A stretch of DNA of 49,695 nt from Firmicutes bacterium UBA3572. GTDB lineage: Bacteria; Bacillota; Desulfotomaculia; Desulfotomaculales; Desulforudaceae. Within the stretch, counting starts at the first letter, position 1. Each line of letters begins with the position of its first letter. The translations under genes and the position numbers were made by a program. Below are positions 9,149 to 19,319 of the stretch, piece by piece. Location of the stretch: contig DFNH01000026.1 of assembly GCA_002375985.1 (NCBI GenBank), forward strand, positions 1,343 to 51,037, read 5' to 3'. The notes beneath the pieces were generated by a model. That model saw nothing but the letters and a program-made list of their open reading frames with translations, searched no databases and had not been told where the DNA came from.

Positions 9149-9937
9149 ATGGTCGTTACAGCAACAACTACAAAAGGGATGTACCGGTTGAAGGTGGTCT
9201 TTCACGAGGATTACCGCAAGGTTTACGCCGCCGACCCCGCAGCGGCCGCGGGCCGTCTGGACGGCATCGTCGCCGCACTGCGGGACACTTTTGCATTTGT
9301 TACCCCCCGGCCCGCTTCCGATGAGGACCTTCTGTTAGTGCACCATCCCGAGCTGGTGGAACGGGTGAAAAGAAACACCCTGCTGTACAAAATCGCCGCT
9401 TTGGCCGCGGGCGGCGCCATCGAAGCCGCACACCTGGCCGCCCGGGGCGAGCCGGCCTTTGCCCTGATCCGGCCGCCCGGTCACCACGCCGGCCCCGCCT
9501 CCTGTTGGGGTTTCTGCTGGTTTAACAACGTGGCCGTCGCGGTGGAAAAACTGCGGCAAACCGGAGAAATTCAAAAAGCCCTGATCATCGATATCGACCT
9601 GCACTACGGCGACGGCACCGCCAAGATCTTCGCCGCCACGCCCCAAGTGATGTACCATCATCTGGGCGGCACCTGGGAATTGGCACGGGTCTTTGCCAAC
9701 CACGCGGACTGCGACCTGGTGGCCGTCTCGGCGGGCTTCGACGCCCACGTGGACGACTGGGGCGGGATGCTCACCACCCAGGATTACCACACCCTGGGCG
9801 AGAAGATCGGCCGCTTCGCCCGCAACACGTGCGGCGGCCGGGTGTTTGCCGCCTTGGAAGGCGGTTACAACCGGGACGTGCTCGGCAAAAATGTGAAGGC
9901 GTTCCTGAAAGGGCTTGACGCCGAACTCGGTTCTTAA
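9149..9937 (+). CDS. Histone deacetylase superfamily (acetoin utilization protein/acetylpolyamine amidohydrolase-like) hydrolase
   Basis: The 262-residue protein keeps the zinc-hydrolase core of the HDAC superfamily: the active-site His pair in RPPGHHAGP, the zinc ligands in DIDLHYGDGT and SAGFDAH, and the EGGYN tyrosine loop. It therefore probably removes acyl groups from lysine or polyamines. It is shorter than AcuC/HDAC proteins (about 300-380 residues) because the segment between VMYHH and the SAGFD motif is only about 30 residues. Start ATG 9149 has AAGAGG upstream. It is one of the few plus-strand genes, stands alone, and gives no operon clue. After the TAA the same frame stays open to 10060. 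Confidence 0.85.
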   Translation: MVVTATTTKGMYRLKVVFHEDYRKVYAADPAAAAGRLDGIVAALRDTFAFVTPRPASDEDLLLVHHPELVERVKRNTLLYKIAALAAGGAIEAAHLAARGEPAFALIRPPGHHAGPASCWGFCWFNNVAVAVEKLRQTGEIQKALIIDIDLHYGDGTAKIFAATPQVMYHHLGGTWELARVFANHADCDLVAVSAGFDAHVDDWGGMLTTQDYHTLGEKIGRFARNTCGGRVFAALEGGYNRDVLGKNVKAFLKGLDAELGS

Positions 9938-10143
9938 ATCCCGCCACACCCGGAAAGGGACCTCGAAGAGCTCTGGCGCCGGCTGAGCCGCGTCGTGGAT
10001 ACCGTTTGCGCCACACCGGAGGGCATTTGTCCACCTGCCGGATCCCAACTAGAAGACTAAAACACCTTCCGGAACGTTCCTAAGGGCGTCATCGCCGAGT
10101 AACAGCCGCAGCCGCTGGCGCTTTTCCTTACGTGCCGGCCCTT

Positions 10144-10518
10144 TCACTTCTCGGCCGTTACCTGAATGTCCCGAAGATTCAAGCCCCGCAACTCTTCCGG
10201 CCGGGCGTCAATACGCCCGATCACCGTCACCGGGGAGGCCGGTACCGGCTTGTCCCCCTTGCTAGCGGGAGTTTTTCCGAAGAAGATGCAAAAGCAGCAC
10301 CCGTCGGGCCAGTAGGCAAGGTCTCCCACCTCCACTTCGGGCTGCGGGGCTTCGTTTTCGACCGCAACCGGTATCCGGAAATAGATTTCGTCTCCCCAGT
10401 AGCTTCCAGAGGCACGCAGGGGCAAAGCCTCATAAACCGCCTGGGCCGTCTGTGTATGGTTCAGACTAGCCGCAAACTCTTTTCCACCGATGGTGATCCG
10501 GATGATTTTCTCTCCCAT
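10144..10518 (-). CDS. Cyclophilin-like fold protein (TM1367/cyclophilin-like family)
   Basis: The 124-residue protein begins at ATG 10518 with a strong GGAGGAG 6 nt upstream. Motifs typical of the small bacterial cyclophilin-like family are visible: IRITIGGKEFAASLN, then TAQAVYEALP, GDEIYFRIPV, VEVGDLAYWPDGCCFCIFFG, and a C-terminal PVTVIGRID strand. Members share the cyclophilin beta barrel, but most lack proven prolyl isomerase activity, and the role is unknown. A region of about 60 nt separates it from the end of glmS upstream, so it may be transcribed with glmS. Confidence 0.75.
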   Translation of the reverse strand: MGEKIIRITIGGKEFAASLNHTQTAQAVYEALPLRASGSYWGDEIYFRIPVAVENEAPQPEVEVGDLAYWPDGCCFCIFFGKTPASKGDKPVPASPVTVIGRIDARPEELRGLNLRDIQVTAEK

Positions 10519-10595
10519 TGGCAACTCCTCCCGCAAGATTCGCCCGCGTGGCGGCGGTCAAGCCGCGTTCCGGGCACAAGCCGCTACCAGAACTG

Positions 10596-12425
<1,830 letters not shown>

Positions 12426-12453
12426 ATGGGTAAACCTCCTTAGGAGCCAAATG

Positions 12454-12478
12454 AAAAACGCCGGCAAACGCACGGCGT
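12454..12478 (-). terminator. Terminator-like hairpin between the ribozyme and glmS
   Basis: On the transcribed strand ACGCCG pairs with CGGCGT, with an inner GC/GC pair and a GTTT loop, followed by TTTTC. It lies 29 nt before the glmS start codon, so it could attenuate transcription or act as a 3' stabilising hairpin for upstream RNA. Confidence 0.4.
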
Positions 12479-12499
12479 GCTCAACCCGCCGCCGAAAGA

Positions 12500-12745
12500 C
12501 ACAGACGTCCCCCGCGGCAGTGTTATCCGTTTTGCCCCTGGTCACCTGGCACTTTTGTCCCGCCGGTTGCCCCGCGGTTTTGTGGTGCCGTTCACGGCCG
12601 TGACCGGGCCGGGAGGCATCCGCCGAAAACTTCGATAAACCTCCCCCTCGTCAACCCACAATTATCTTCAATGCTGAGTGCTGAGTATTTTGATTCGGTC
12701 CTCAGTCCTCACAACTAAAATCAGATAGTGGGTTCTGGCGCTTCT
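12500..12745 (-). ncRNA. glmS self-cleaving ribozyme (glucosamine-6-phosphate responsive)
   Basis: The conserved core is plain on the minus strand: AGCGCCAGAAC at the cleavage site (cleavage expected between 12742 and 12741), TTGACGAGGGGGAGGTTTAT, then CGGCGGATGCCTCCCGG, and the 3' pseudoknot region with ACCAGGGGCAAAAC. Glucosamine-6-phosphate acts as cofactor for self-cleavage, which destabilises the glmS mRNA. The segment between the 5' CCCAC and 3' GTGGG strands (12655-12731) is longer than usual and holds CTGAGTGCTGAGT and CCTCAGTCCTCA runs that can pair, so this arm is extended. Exact 3' end not determined. Confidence 0.93.
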
Positions 12746-12777
12746 TTGTATGCGGTTGTTCGGTCGTCAACCAGTTT

Positions 12778-14136
12778 TTAACCAAATGTAGCCCTTTCCT
12801 GATCGATCCTGGTGACAACCCGCACCAATTCCTCCACCACCTCCTCCAGAATGGTCTCGTTCCGGGCCTCGGCCATAACCCGGACCACCGGTTCGGTACC
12901 GGACGGCCGCACCAGGATACGCCCTTCGCCGTTCAGGCCGTGTTCGTACTTGGCAATAACCTCCGCCAACAACGGGCTGGCCATAACCGCCGCCCGGTCC
13001 TGCACGCGGACGCTCCGCAAAAGCTGGGGTAGCCGCTCCATCTGTGCAGCCAAGCGCGACAGGGGCTGACCGGTTTCCCGCATCACTTTGAGCAACTGCA
13101 AGGCGGTGACGATCCCGTCACCGGTGGTGTTGTAATCCAGGAAGATGATGTGCCCGGACTGCTCCCCGCCCAGAGAACACCGGGAACGAACCATCTCCTC
13201 CAGCACGTAACGGTCGCCCACCTTGGTCTGCAGGACCCGGATGCCGGCTTTCCGCAGGGCCAGGTGCAGTCCCAGGTTGCTCATCACCGTGACCACCACG
13301 GTGTTGCCCGCCAGGCAGCCGGACTGCTGCATATGCCGGGCACAAATGACCATCAGGTGATCGCCGTCCACCAATTGACCCCGCTCGTCAACCGCGATCA
13401 ACCGGTCGGCATCACCGTCGAAAGCCAGCCCCAAATCCGCCCCCTCGGCCTTCACGGCCTGCTGAAGAGCGGCAGGTTGGGTGGAACCGCAGCCCGCATT
13501 GATGTTGGTGCCGTCGGGCGCGTTGAAGATCGGAATCACGGTGGCACCGAGCCGTCCCAGAACCTGGGGCGCCACCTCGAAAGCGGCCCCATGCGCACAA
13601 TCGACCACAATCTTCAGGCCCTCCAGGTCGGACGGTCCGGTGCTGCAGGCAAACCGAACGTAACGCTCGGGAGCGTCCGAAACTTCCCGGACGCGGCCCA
13701 GGCCGGCTCCGACCGGCGCGAGCAAGGCCGCGGCCGGATCGAGGACAAGACGCTCGACCCGCTCCTCCAACGCATCAGGCAGCTTGTAGCCGTTCGCGCC
13801 GAAGAATTTGATACCGTTATCCTCGTATGAATTGTGGGAAGCGGAAATCACGACGCCGCCGGCGGCTTCCAGCTTGCGGGACAGATAGGCCACGGCAGGA
13901 GTGGGCAGCACACCGACCCGCAGTACGTCCACCCCCGCCGAACAAATGCCGGCGATGAGCGCACCCTCCAGCATGTCCCCGGAAAGCCGGGTGTCCCGGC
14001 CGATCACCAGGGCCGGGATACCGGTCTCTTCGAGCAACACGTGAGCGCCGGCCCGGCCAAGCTTGAAGGCCAGTTCGGGAGTAAGCTCCCGGTTCGCCAG
14101 ACCCCGCACGCCGTCGGTACCAAAGAGAGTCCCCAT
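12778..14136 (-). CDS. glmM: Phosphoglucosamine mutase
   Basis: The 452-residue enzyme interconverts glucosamine-6-phosphate and glucosamine-1-phosphate. It begins GTLFGTDGVRGLAN, has the phosphoserine loop SASHN near residue 103, the metal loop FDGDADRL, the sugar-binding GGEQSGH and the phosphate-binding RPSGTEPVVRVM. Length is standard. It lies directly upstream of the glmS ribozyme and glmS, so the product of one enzyme is the substrate of the other. GGAGG lies 12 nt before the ATG. A GC hairpin ends the preceding ilv-leu-cimA operon. Confidence 0.97.
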   Translation of the reverse strand: MGTLFGTDGVRGLANRELTPELAFKLGRAGAHVLLEETGIPALVIGRDTRLSGDMLEGALIAGICSAGVDVLRVGVLPTPAVAYLSRKLEAAGGVVISASHNSYEDNGIKFFGANGYKLPDALEERVERLVLDPAAALLAPVGAGLGRVREVSDAPERYVRFACSTGPSDLEGLKIVVDCAHGAAFEVAPQVLGRLGATVIPIFNAPDGTNINAGCGSTQPAALQQAVKAEGADLGLAFDGDADRLIAVDERGQLVDGDHLMVICARHMQQSGCLAGNTVVVTVMSNLGLHLALRKAGIRVLQTKVGDRYVLEEMVRSRCSLGGEQSGHIIFLDYNTTGDGIVTALQLLKVMRETGQPLSRLAAQMERLPQLLRSVRVQDRAAVMASPLLAEVIAKYEHGLNGEGRILVRPSGTEPVVRVMAEARNETILEEVVEELVRVVTRIDQERATFG

Positions 14137-14265
14137 TTATGTAAAACGCCTCCAAGTACGGTCAGATCAACTTTACCATACATTTTTCGTGCTTTCAATA
14201 CCCGGTACATGGTATGCAGCGCGGGGGCAACGTGTCAGGAACGGATGTACCCGATAAATGGAAAC

Positions 14266-14281
14266 GGCGCCTTACGGCGCC
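14266..14281 (-). terminator. Hairpin terminator of the ilv-leu-cimA operon, overlapping the cimA stop
   Basis: GGCGCC is repeated around a 4-nt GTAA loop, a GNRA-type loop that contains the cimA TAA stop. It is followed by GTTTCC. The stem is perfect but the U-run is short, so termination strength is uncertain. Confidence 0.55.
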
Positions 14282-15864
14282 TTGCTTTCGGAACCGCTGT
14301 TTTCGCCTAGTTTCAGGATTCCGTAGGCGAAACTGTCCGCCAGAGCCTGCCAGCTGGCCTCGATGATGTTGGAGGATACGCCCACGGTTCCCCACGATTT
14401 CCGGCCGTCGCCGGTTTCGATCAGTACCCGCACCACGGCCGCGGTACCGCCCTTCTCGTTCAGCACGCGCACCTTGTAGTCGTGCAGTTGCATCTTGCGG
14501 ATAGCCGGATAGAATTCCTCCAGCGCCTTGCGCAGGGCGGCGTCCAGGGCATTCACCGGGCCGTTCCCTTCGGCGGCGGTGTGCACTACCTGGTCGTGCA
14601 CGCGAAGCTTGATGATCGCCTCGCTGTACACGTGCCCCTCCTCCCGCAGTTCGGTGAGAATGCGCATCGTCTCCAGGACGAAGGGCTTCTGGTAACCGTT
14701 GTAAGCCTTGCGCAGCAGGAGTTCGAAGGAGCCCTCGGCGCCTTCAAATTGGAAACCCTGGTGTTCCAGTTCCTTCAGGTCGTTCAGGATCCGCCGGTAC
14801 TCGGCGCTGTCTTGTTCAAGGCCCAGGTTCAACTCCCGGTACTTGTACACCAGGTTGGACAGGCCGGAAAGCTCGGAGACCAGTACGCGCCGCTTGTTGC
14901 CCACGCTTTCCGGCGGGACGTGCTCGTAAGTGTGGGAATCCTTCAAAAGGGCGTGCACGTGCACGCCGCCCTTGTGGGCAAAGGCGCTGGTGCCCACGAA
15001 GGGCTGGCGGGCCTCCGGGTTCATGTTGGCCAGTTCGTTTACGTACCGCGACAGGTCGGTCAGGTAAACCAGGTTTTCTTCGGGCACACAGGGAAGCCGC
15101 TTTTTGAATACCAAATTCGGGATAACGGCGCACAGGTCAGCGTTGCCGCATCGCTCACCGTAACCGTTGATGGTGCCCTGAACCTGGGTGCAGCCGGCCT
15201 CCACGGCCAAAAGGGTGTTGGCCACGGCCAGGCCGCCGTCGTTATGGGCGTGGATGCCCAGGGGCACATCCAGCAACTGGCGCACGTAGGCAACGATCTC
15301 CTTCAGCTCGGTGGGCAGGCTACCGCCGTTGGTGTCGCAGAGCACGACGGTATCCGCCCCGGCTTCCTGGGCGGCGCGCACCACGGCCATGGCGTACTGG
15401 GGGTTGGCCCGGTAACCGTCGAAGAAGTGCTCGGCGTCGAAGATGACCTCCAGGCCGCGGCTTTTGAGAAAAGCCACCGAGTCCCGGACCATGTTCAGAT
15501 TTTCCTCCAAGGTGGTCCCCAGCGCGCGGAACACGTGGAAGTCCCAGCTCTTGCCGAAGATGGTGGCCACCCGTACGCCGCTTTCCACGATGGCCAAGAG
15601 GTTGGGGTCGGCGTCCGCTTCGCGGCCGGCGCGGCGGGTACTGCCGAAAGCGCTGATCTTGGCGTTCTGGAACCGTTCCTCCCGGATCAGGCGGAAGAAC
15701 TCCGCGTCCTTGGGGTTGGAGCCGGGCCAGCCGCCTTCCACGTAATGAAAGCCCATCCGGTCGAGCCGCCGGGCGATTTTGATTTTGTCCTCCACGGAGA
15801 AAGCAATCCCCTCGCCCTGGGTACCATCCCGGAGCGTGGTATCATAAACCTGGATCACGGTCAT
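14272..15864 (-). CDS. cimA: (R)-citramalate synthase
   Basis: The 530-residue protein joins acetyl-CoA and pyruvate to citramalate, giving a threonine-independent route to 2-oxobutyrate and isoleucine. It has the DRE-TIM metallolyase core: YDTTLRDGTQGEG, then DTNGGSLP, IHAHNDGGLAVAN and GTINGYGERCGNADL, where the GERCGNADL form separates CimA from LeuA. The C-terminal LeuA-type regulatory dimer domain is present (HDYKVRVLNEKGGTAAVVRV). Length is as expected. It is the last gene of the operon, 36 nt after leuD; leuB, often present at this point, is missing. The citramalate would be processed by the LeuCD enzymes upstream. Confidence 0.95.
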   Translation of the reverse strand: MTVIQVYDTTLRDGTQGEGIAFSVEDKIKIARRLDRMGFHYVEGGWPGSNPKDAEFFRLIREERFQNAKISAFGSTRRAGREADADPNLLAIVESGVRVATIFGKSWDFHVFRALGTTLEENLNMVRDSVAFLKSRGLEVIFDAEHFFDGYRANPQYAMAVVRAAQEAGADTVVLCDTNGGSLPTELKEIVAYVRQLLDVPLGIHAHNDGGLAVANTLLAVEAGCTQVQGTINGYGERCGNADLCAVIPNLVFKKRLPCVPEENLVYLTDLSRYVNELANMNPEARQPFVGTSAFAHKGGVHVHALLKDSHTYEHVPPESVGNKRRVLVSELSGLSNLVYKYRELNLGLEQDSAEYRRILNDLKELEHQGFQFEGAEGSFELLLRKAYNGYQKPFVLETMRILTELREEGHVYSEAIIKLRVHDQVVHTAAEGNGPVNALDAALRKALEEFYPAIRKMQLHDYKVRVLNEKGGTAAVVRVLIETGDGRKSWGTVGVSSNIIEASWQALADSFAYGILKLGENSGSESKAP

Positions 15865-15900
15865 TTAGATCGTGCTCCTTTTTTTTGGTGCTTCTCCCAT

Positions 15901-16404
15901 CTAGTTTTCTCCCAAATGGAACTTCCGGCGCACGTGTTCGATGAGGCCGCCCGCAGCGATGATTTCCTGCATGAACGGTGGAATCGGTTTCGCCTCGAAT
16001 TCCGCGCCCGTGGTCAGGTTTTTGATGCGGCCGGAAGCCGTGTCCACCTCCACCTGGTCCCCGCTGCGGATACCATCTACCGCGGCGGGACATTCCAGGA
16101 TCGGCAGCCCGATGTTGAAGGCGTTCCGGTAGAAGATCCGGGCAAAAGTCCGGGCGATCACGCAGGAAACCCCCGCCCCCTTGATGGCCAACGGAGCATG
16201 CTCGCGGGAACTGCCGCAGCCGAAGTTGGCACCTCCCACGATAATATCTCCCGGCTGCACTTTGCGCGCGAATTCCCTGTCGGCGTCCTCCATGCAATGC
16301 CGGGCCAGTTCGGCCGGGTCGGAGGTGTTCAGGTAACGGGCCGGAATGATCACGTCGGTGTCGATGTTGTCGCCGAAAGTCCACGCTTTGCCCCGGAGTA
16401 GCAT
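15901..16404 (-). CDS. leuD: 3-isopropylmalate dehydratase small subunit
   Basis: The 167-residue swivel-domain subunit of isopropylmalate isomerase starts at ATG 16404, with GGAGG 10 nt upstream. Motifs are GDNIDTDVIIPARYLN, the substrate loop GGANFGCGSSREHAP and the end EHVRRKFHLGEN. The length and the NFGCGSSREHAP loop match the shorter, archaeal-type (homoaconitase-like) LeuD, which in several lineages also processes citramalate. It pairs with leuC, whose stop is 2 nt away. A longer frame upstream overlaps leuC and is not coding. Confidence 0.95.
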   Translation of the reverse strand: MLLRGKAWTFGDNIDTDVIIPARYLNTSDPAELARHCMEDADREFARKVQPGDIIVGGANFGCGSSREHAPLAIKGAGVSCVIARTFARIFYRNAFNIGLPILECPAAVDGIRSGDQVEVDTASGRIKNLTTGAEFEAKPIPPFMQEIIAAGGLIEHVRRKFHLGEN

Positions 16405-16406
16405 CA

Positions 16407-17669
16407 CTAGGTCACCTCCCCCGGATGGGCGATGCGGCCCAGGACGGCCGAGGCGGCCGCCACGGCGGGGTTGGCCAGGTACACTTCGCTTTCGGGGTGA
16501 CCCATCCGGCCGACGAAGTTCCGGTTGGTGGTCGCCACCGCCCGCTCGCCGGCAGCCAGTACGCCCATGTGACCGCCCAGGCACGGGCCGCAGGTCGGCG
16601 TACTCACGGCGGCGCCGGCCCGGACAAACACGCCCAGCAGACCCTCATCCAGGGCCTGGCGGTAAATCTCCTGGGTGCCGGGGATGATGATCAGGCGCAC
16701 ATTGGGGTGCACCCGGTGCCGCGCCAGCACCCGCGCGGCCAGCCGCAGATCTTCCATCCGGCCGTTGGTACAGGAGCCGATCACCACCTGGTCAATCTCC
16801 ACGTTCCCGGCGGCGCTCACCGGGCGGGTGTTATCGGGTGAGTGCGGAAAGGCCACCTGGGGCTCGATTTTGGTCACATCGTAAGTGATTACCCGGGCGT
16901 ACGCGGCGTCTGGATCGCTGGCCAGAACCTCGTAGGGCCGTTTCACCCGACCGCGGACGTAGTCCACCGTCCGCTGGTCCGGCGCAATAATCCCGTTCTT
17001 CGCCCCGGCTTCGATGGCCATGTTGGCCATGGTAAAGCGCCCGTCCATGGACAGGTTGTCGATGGCCGGCCCGGTAAACTCCATTGCCTGGTAAAGGGCA
17101 CCTTCCACGCCGATGTCGCCAATAGTATAAAGAATCAGGTCCTTGCCGGTGACCCACGCGGGCAACTCGCCCTCGTAAACGAACTTGATGGAGGCGGGCA
17201 CCTTGAACCAGGTCTCGCCCAGGGCCATGGCCGCCGCCAGGTCGGTGCTGCCCACACCGGTGGCGAACGCCCCCACCGCCCCGTAGGTACAGGTGTGGGA
17301 GTCGGCCCCGATGACCACGTCGCCGGGACCCACGAGGCCCTGCTCGGGCAGCAGGCAGTGCTCGATGCCCATGCGCCCCACCTCGAAGTAATTAGTTAGC
17401 CCTTGTTCGCGGGCGAACTCCCGCATCTCTTTAGCCTGTTCGGCGGACTTGATGTCCTTGTTTGGTACGAAGTGGTCGGGCACCAGGATTACCCGGTCCG
17501 GGTCGAACACCCGCTTAACCCCGATCTTGCGGAATTCTTTAATCGCCAGGGGAGCCGTGATGTCGTTGGCCAGCACGACGTCCACGCGCGCCGAAATCAG
17601 CTCACCCGGGGTCACGCGGTTCCGCCCGGCGTGCCGGGCGAGGATCTTTTCGGTAATGGTCATACCCAC
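16407..17669 (-). CDS. leuC: 3-isopropylmalate dehydratase large subunit
   Basis: The 420-residue aconitase-family subunit has the three [4Fe-4S] cysteine regions DSHTCTYGA, VIGSCTNGR and TPTCGPCLGGHMG. It is the short, archaeal-type LeuC (about 420 rather than 465-470 residues). Start is GTG 17669 with GAGGTG 10 nt upstream; an ATG two codons later is possible. With LeuD it isomerises 2- to 3-isopropylmalate and probably also citramalate to methylmalate, which fits the cimA gene in the same operon. Confidence 0.95.
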   Translation of the reverse strand: MGMTITEKILARHAGRNRVTPGELISARVDVVLANDITAPLAIKEFRKIGVKRVFDPDRVILVPDHFVPNKDIKSAEQAKEMREFAREQGLTNYFEVGRMGIEHCLLPEQGLVGPGDVVIGADSHTCTYGAVGAFATGVGSTDLAAAMALGETWFKVPASIKFVYEGELPAWVTGKDLILYTIGDIGVEGALYQAMEFTGPAIDNLSMDGRFTMANMAIEAGAKNGIIAPDQRTVDYVRGRVKRPYEVLASDPDAAYARVITYDVTKIEPQVAFPHSPDNTRPVSAAGNVEIDQVVIGSCTNGRMEDLRLAARVLARHRVHPNVRLIIIPGTQEIYRQALDEGLLGVFVRAGAAVSTPTCGPCLGGHMGVLAAGERAVATTNRNFVGRMGHPESEVYLANPAVAAASAVLGRIAHPGEVT

Positions 17670-17683
17670 GTTGTAACTTCACC

Positions 17684-19213
17684 TCAATTATGCTGCTTGC
17701 GCGTCTTTTCGTCGTATACAATCTTATTCAGCACGTTCACATAGGCCCGGGCGCTGGCCTCCAGCACGTCGGCCGAAACACCCCGGCCAGTGTAAACCCG
17801 GTCCTCATCCCGCACCTTTACGGTCACACTAGCGAGGGCGTCGGTGCCGCCGGTGACCGCGTCAATCACGTAGCTGACCAGAGCGTACTTGCGGCCGGTG
17901 GCCTTTTCGATAGCCTTGTAGGCGGCGTCCACCGGGCCGTTGCCGCAGGATACATCCTGGACAAACTCACCCTCGATCAACAAGCCGATTACCGCCGTGG
18001 GCTTCACCGTGGTGCCGGTGAAGATGTGCAGGTATTCCAGTTCGAAGGTGGACGGCACCTGGCGGATGGTCTCGTCCAGGATGGCCTCCAGGTCCTCGTC
18101 GGTAATGTGTTTTTTGGTGTCCGCCAGTTCCTTGAACCGGACGAAGGCCTGGTTCAGTTCGTCGCCCCGCAGTTCAAAGCCCAGTTCCCGCAGCCGTTCC
18201 CGAAAGGCGTGCCGGCCCGAGTGCTTACCCAACACCAGATTGCTGGGGTTGATACCCACCAGGGATGGGTTGATGATCTCGTAAGTAGTACGCTCTTTGA
18301 GCACGCCATCCTGGTGAATGCCGGACTCGTGCAGAAAAGCATTCTTCCCGACGATGGCCTTATTGAACTGAACCGGCATACCGGTCAGGGTGCTAACCAA
18401 CTTGGAGGTGCGGTAGATTTCCTCGGTACGGATCCCGGTGGTCAGACCATACTTCTCCCGGCGGGTATACAGGGCCATGACCACCTCCTCCAGGGCGGCG
18501 TTCCCGGCCCGCTCGCCGATGCCGTTCACGGTGCACTCGACCTGGCGGGCGCCGTTTCTAACGGCGGCCAGGGAGTTGGCCACCGCCAGGCCCAAGTCAT
18601 TGTGACAGTGGACGCTAACCACCGCCTTTTCAATCCCGGGCGTGCCCTCCAGCACCTGGCGGATGAATTCTCCAAACTCGTCGGGCATGGCGTAGCCCAC
18701 GGTGTCCGGAATATTCACGGTGGTCGCCCCGGCGGCGATTACCGCCGCCAGCACCCGGCACAAAAACTCCACGTCGGAGCGGAAGGCGTCCTCGGCCGAA
18801 AACTCCACGTCGCTGGTATAGCCTTTGGCCCGCTTTACCGCCTCGACGGCCGTTTCCAGCACGGCCTCCCGACTCATCCGCAATTTGTGCTGCATGTGGA
18901 TGTCCGAAGTGGCGATGAAGGTGTGGATCCGGGGCTGTTCGGCGTCCTGGATGGCCTCCCAGGCCCGGTCAATGTCCGGCGCACTGGCCCGAGCCAGAGC
19001 GGCCACGGTCACGCCACGCACCTCGCGGGCCACGGCCTGCACCCCCCTGAAGTCGCCGGCGGAGGCAAACGGGAAACCGGCCTCAATGATGTCCACGTTC
19101 AGCCGGGCCAGTTGGTGGGCGATCTGCAGTTTTTCGCGAATGTTCAGACTCACCCCCGGGGACTGCTCCCCGTCCCGCAGAGTGGTATCAAAAATATACA
19201 CACGTTCAGGCAT
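17684..19213 (-). CDS. leuA: 2-isopropylmalate synthase
   Basis: The 509-residue enzyme condenses acetyl-CoA with 2-oxoisovalerate, the committed step of leucine synthesis. It starts MPERVYIFDTTLRDGEQSPG (ATG 19213, GGAGGG 7 nt upstream) and carries SVHCHNDLGLAVANSLAAV, VECTVNGIGERAGNAALEE, FNKAIVGKNAFLHESGIHQD and a C-terminal regulatory domain for leucine feedback. A frame extending 30 codons further upstream has no ribosome binding site and is non-coding leader. Length is standard. Confidence 0.97.
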   Translation of the reverse strand: MPERVYIFDTTLRDGEQSPGVSLNIREKLQIAHQLARLNVDIIEAGFPFASAGDFRGVQAVAREVRGVTVAALARASAPDIDRAWEAIQDAEQPRIHTFIATSDIHMQHKLRMSREAVLETAVEAVKRAKGYTSDVEFSAEDAFRSDVEFLCRVLAAVIAAGATTVNIPDTVGYAMPDEFGEFIRQVLEGTPGIEKAVVSVHCHNDLGLAVANSLAAVRNGARQVECTVNGIGERAGNAALEEVVMALYTRREKYGLTTGIRTEEIYRTSKLVSTLTGMPVQFNKAIVGKNAFLHESGIHQDGVLKERTTYEIINPSLVGINPSNLVLGKHSGRHAFRERLRELGFELRGDELNQAFVRFKELADTKKHITDEDLEAILDETIRQVPSTFELEYLHIFTGTTVKPTAVIGLLIEGEFVQDVSCGNGPVDAAYKAIEKATGRKYALVSYVIDAVTGGTDALASVTVKVRDEDRVYTGRGVSADVLEASARAYVNVLNKIVYDEKTRKQHN

Positions 19214-19319
19214 GGTCCAACCCTCCAAAAAAAGAGACAGGCATGTTTTTGCCTTCACTGATCCTCCCAATGTATCGCCTTTGTCGGAAAAGGGTACAGG
19301 CACCTTTTTCCAGCGGCAG

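Noticed and set aside
10049..10147. 32-residue minus-strand frame overlapping the stop of the cyclophilin-like gene
   Set aside because: GTG start overlaps the TGA and the peptide (KGPARKEKRQRLRLLLGDD) is plausible, but there is no good SD, no motif, and it converges on another open tail.
12426..12545. N-terminal extension of GlmS by 40 residues
   Set aside because: The segment is the glmS leader with ribozyme; MCGIVG with a strong SD is the true start because Cys must follow the initiator Met.
14482..16401. Long plus-strand open frame opposite cimA and leuD
   Set aside because: It is an antisense shadow produced by GC-rich codon use; the minus-strand genes have clear family motifs.
17690..19261. 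Long plus-strand open frame opposite leuA
   Set aside because: Antisense shadow without any motif or ribosome binding site.
19214..19319. Terminator in the ilvC-leuA gap
   Set aside because: AGGCA/TGCCT before TTTTTTT is only 5 bp with 5 nt before the T-run, and GGAAAAAGG/CCCTTTTCC lacks a T-run; both too weak to call.
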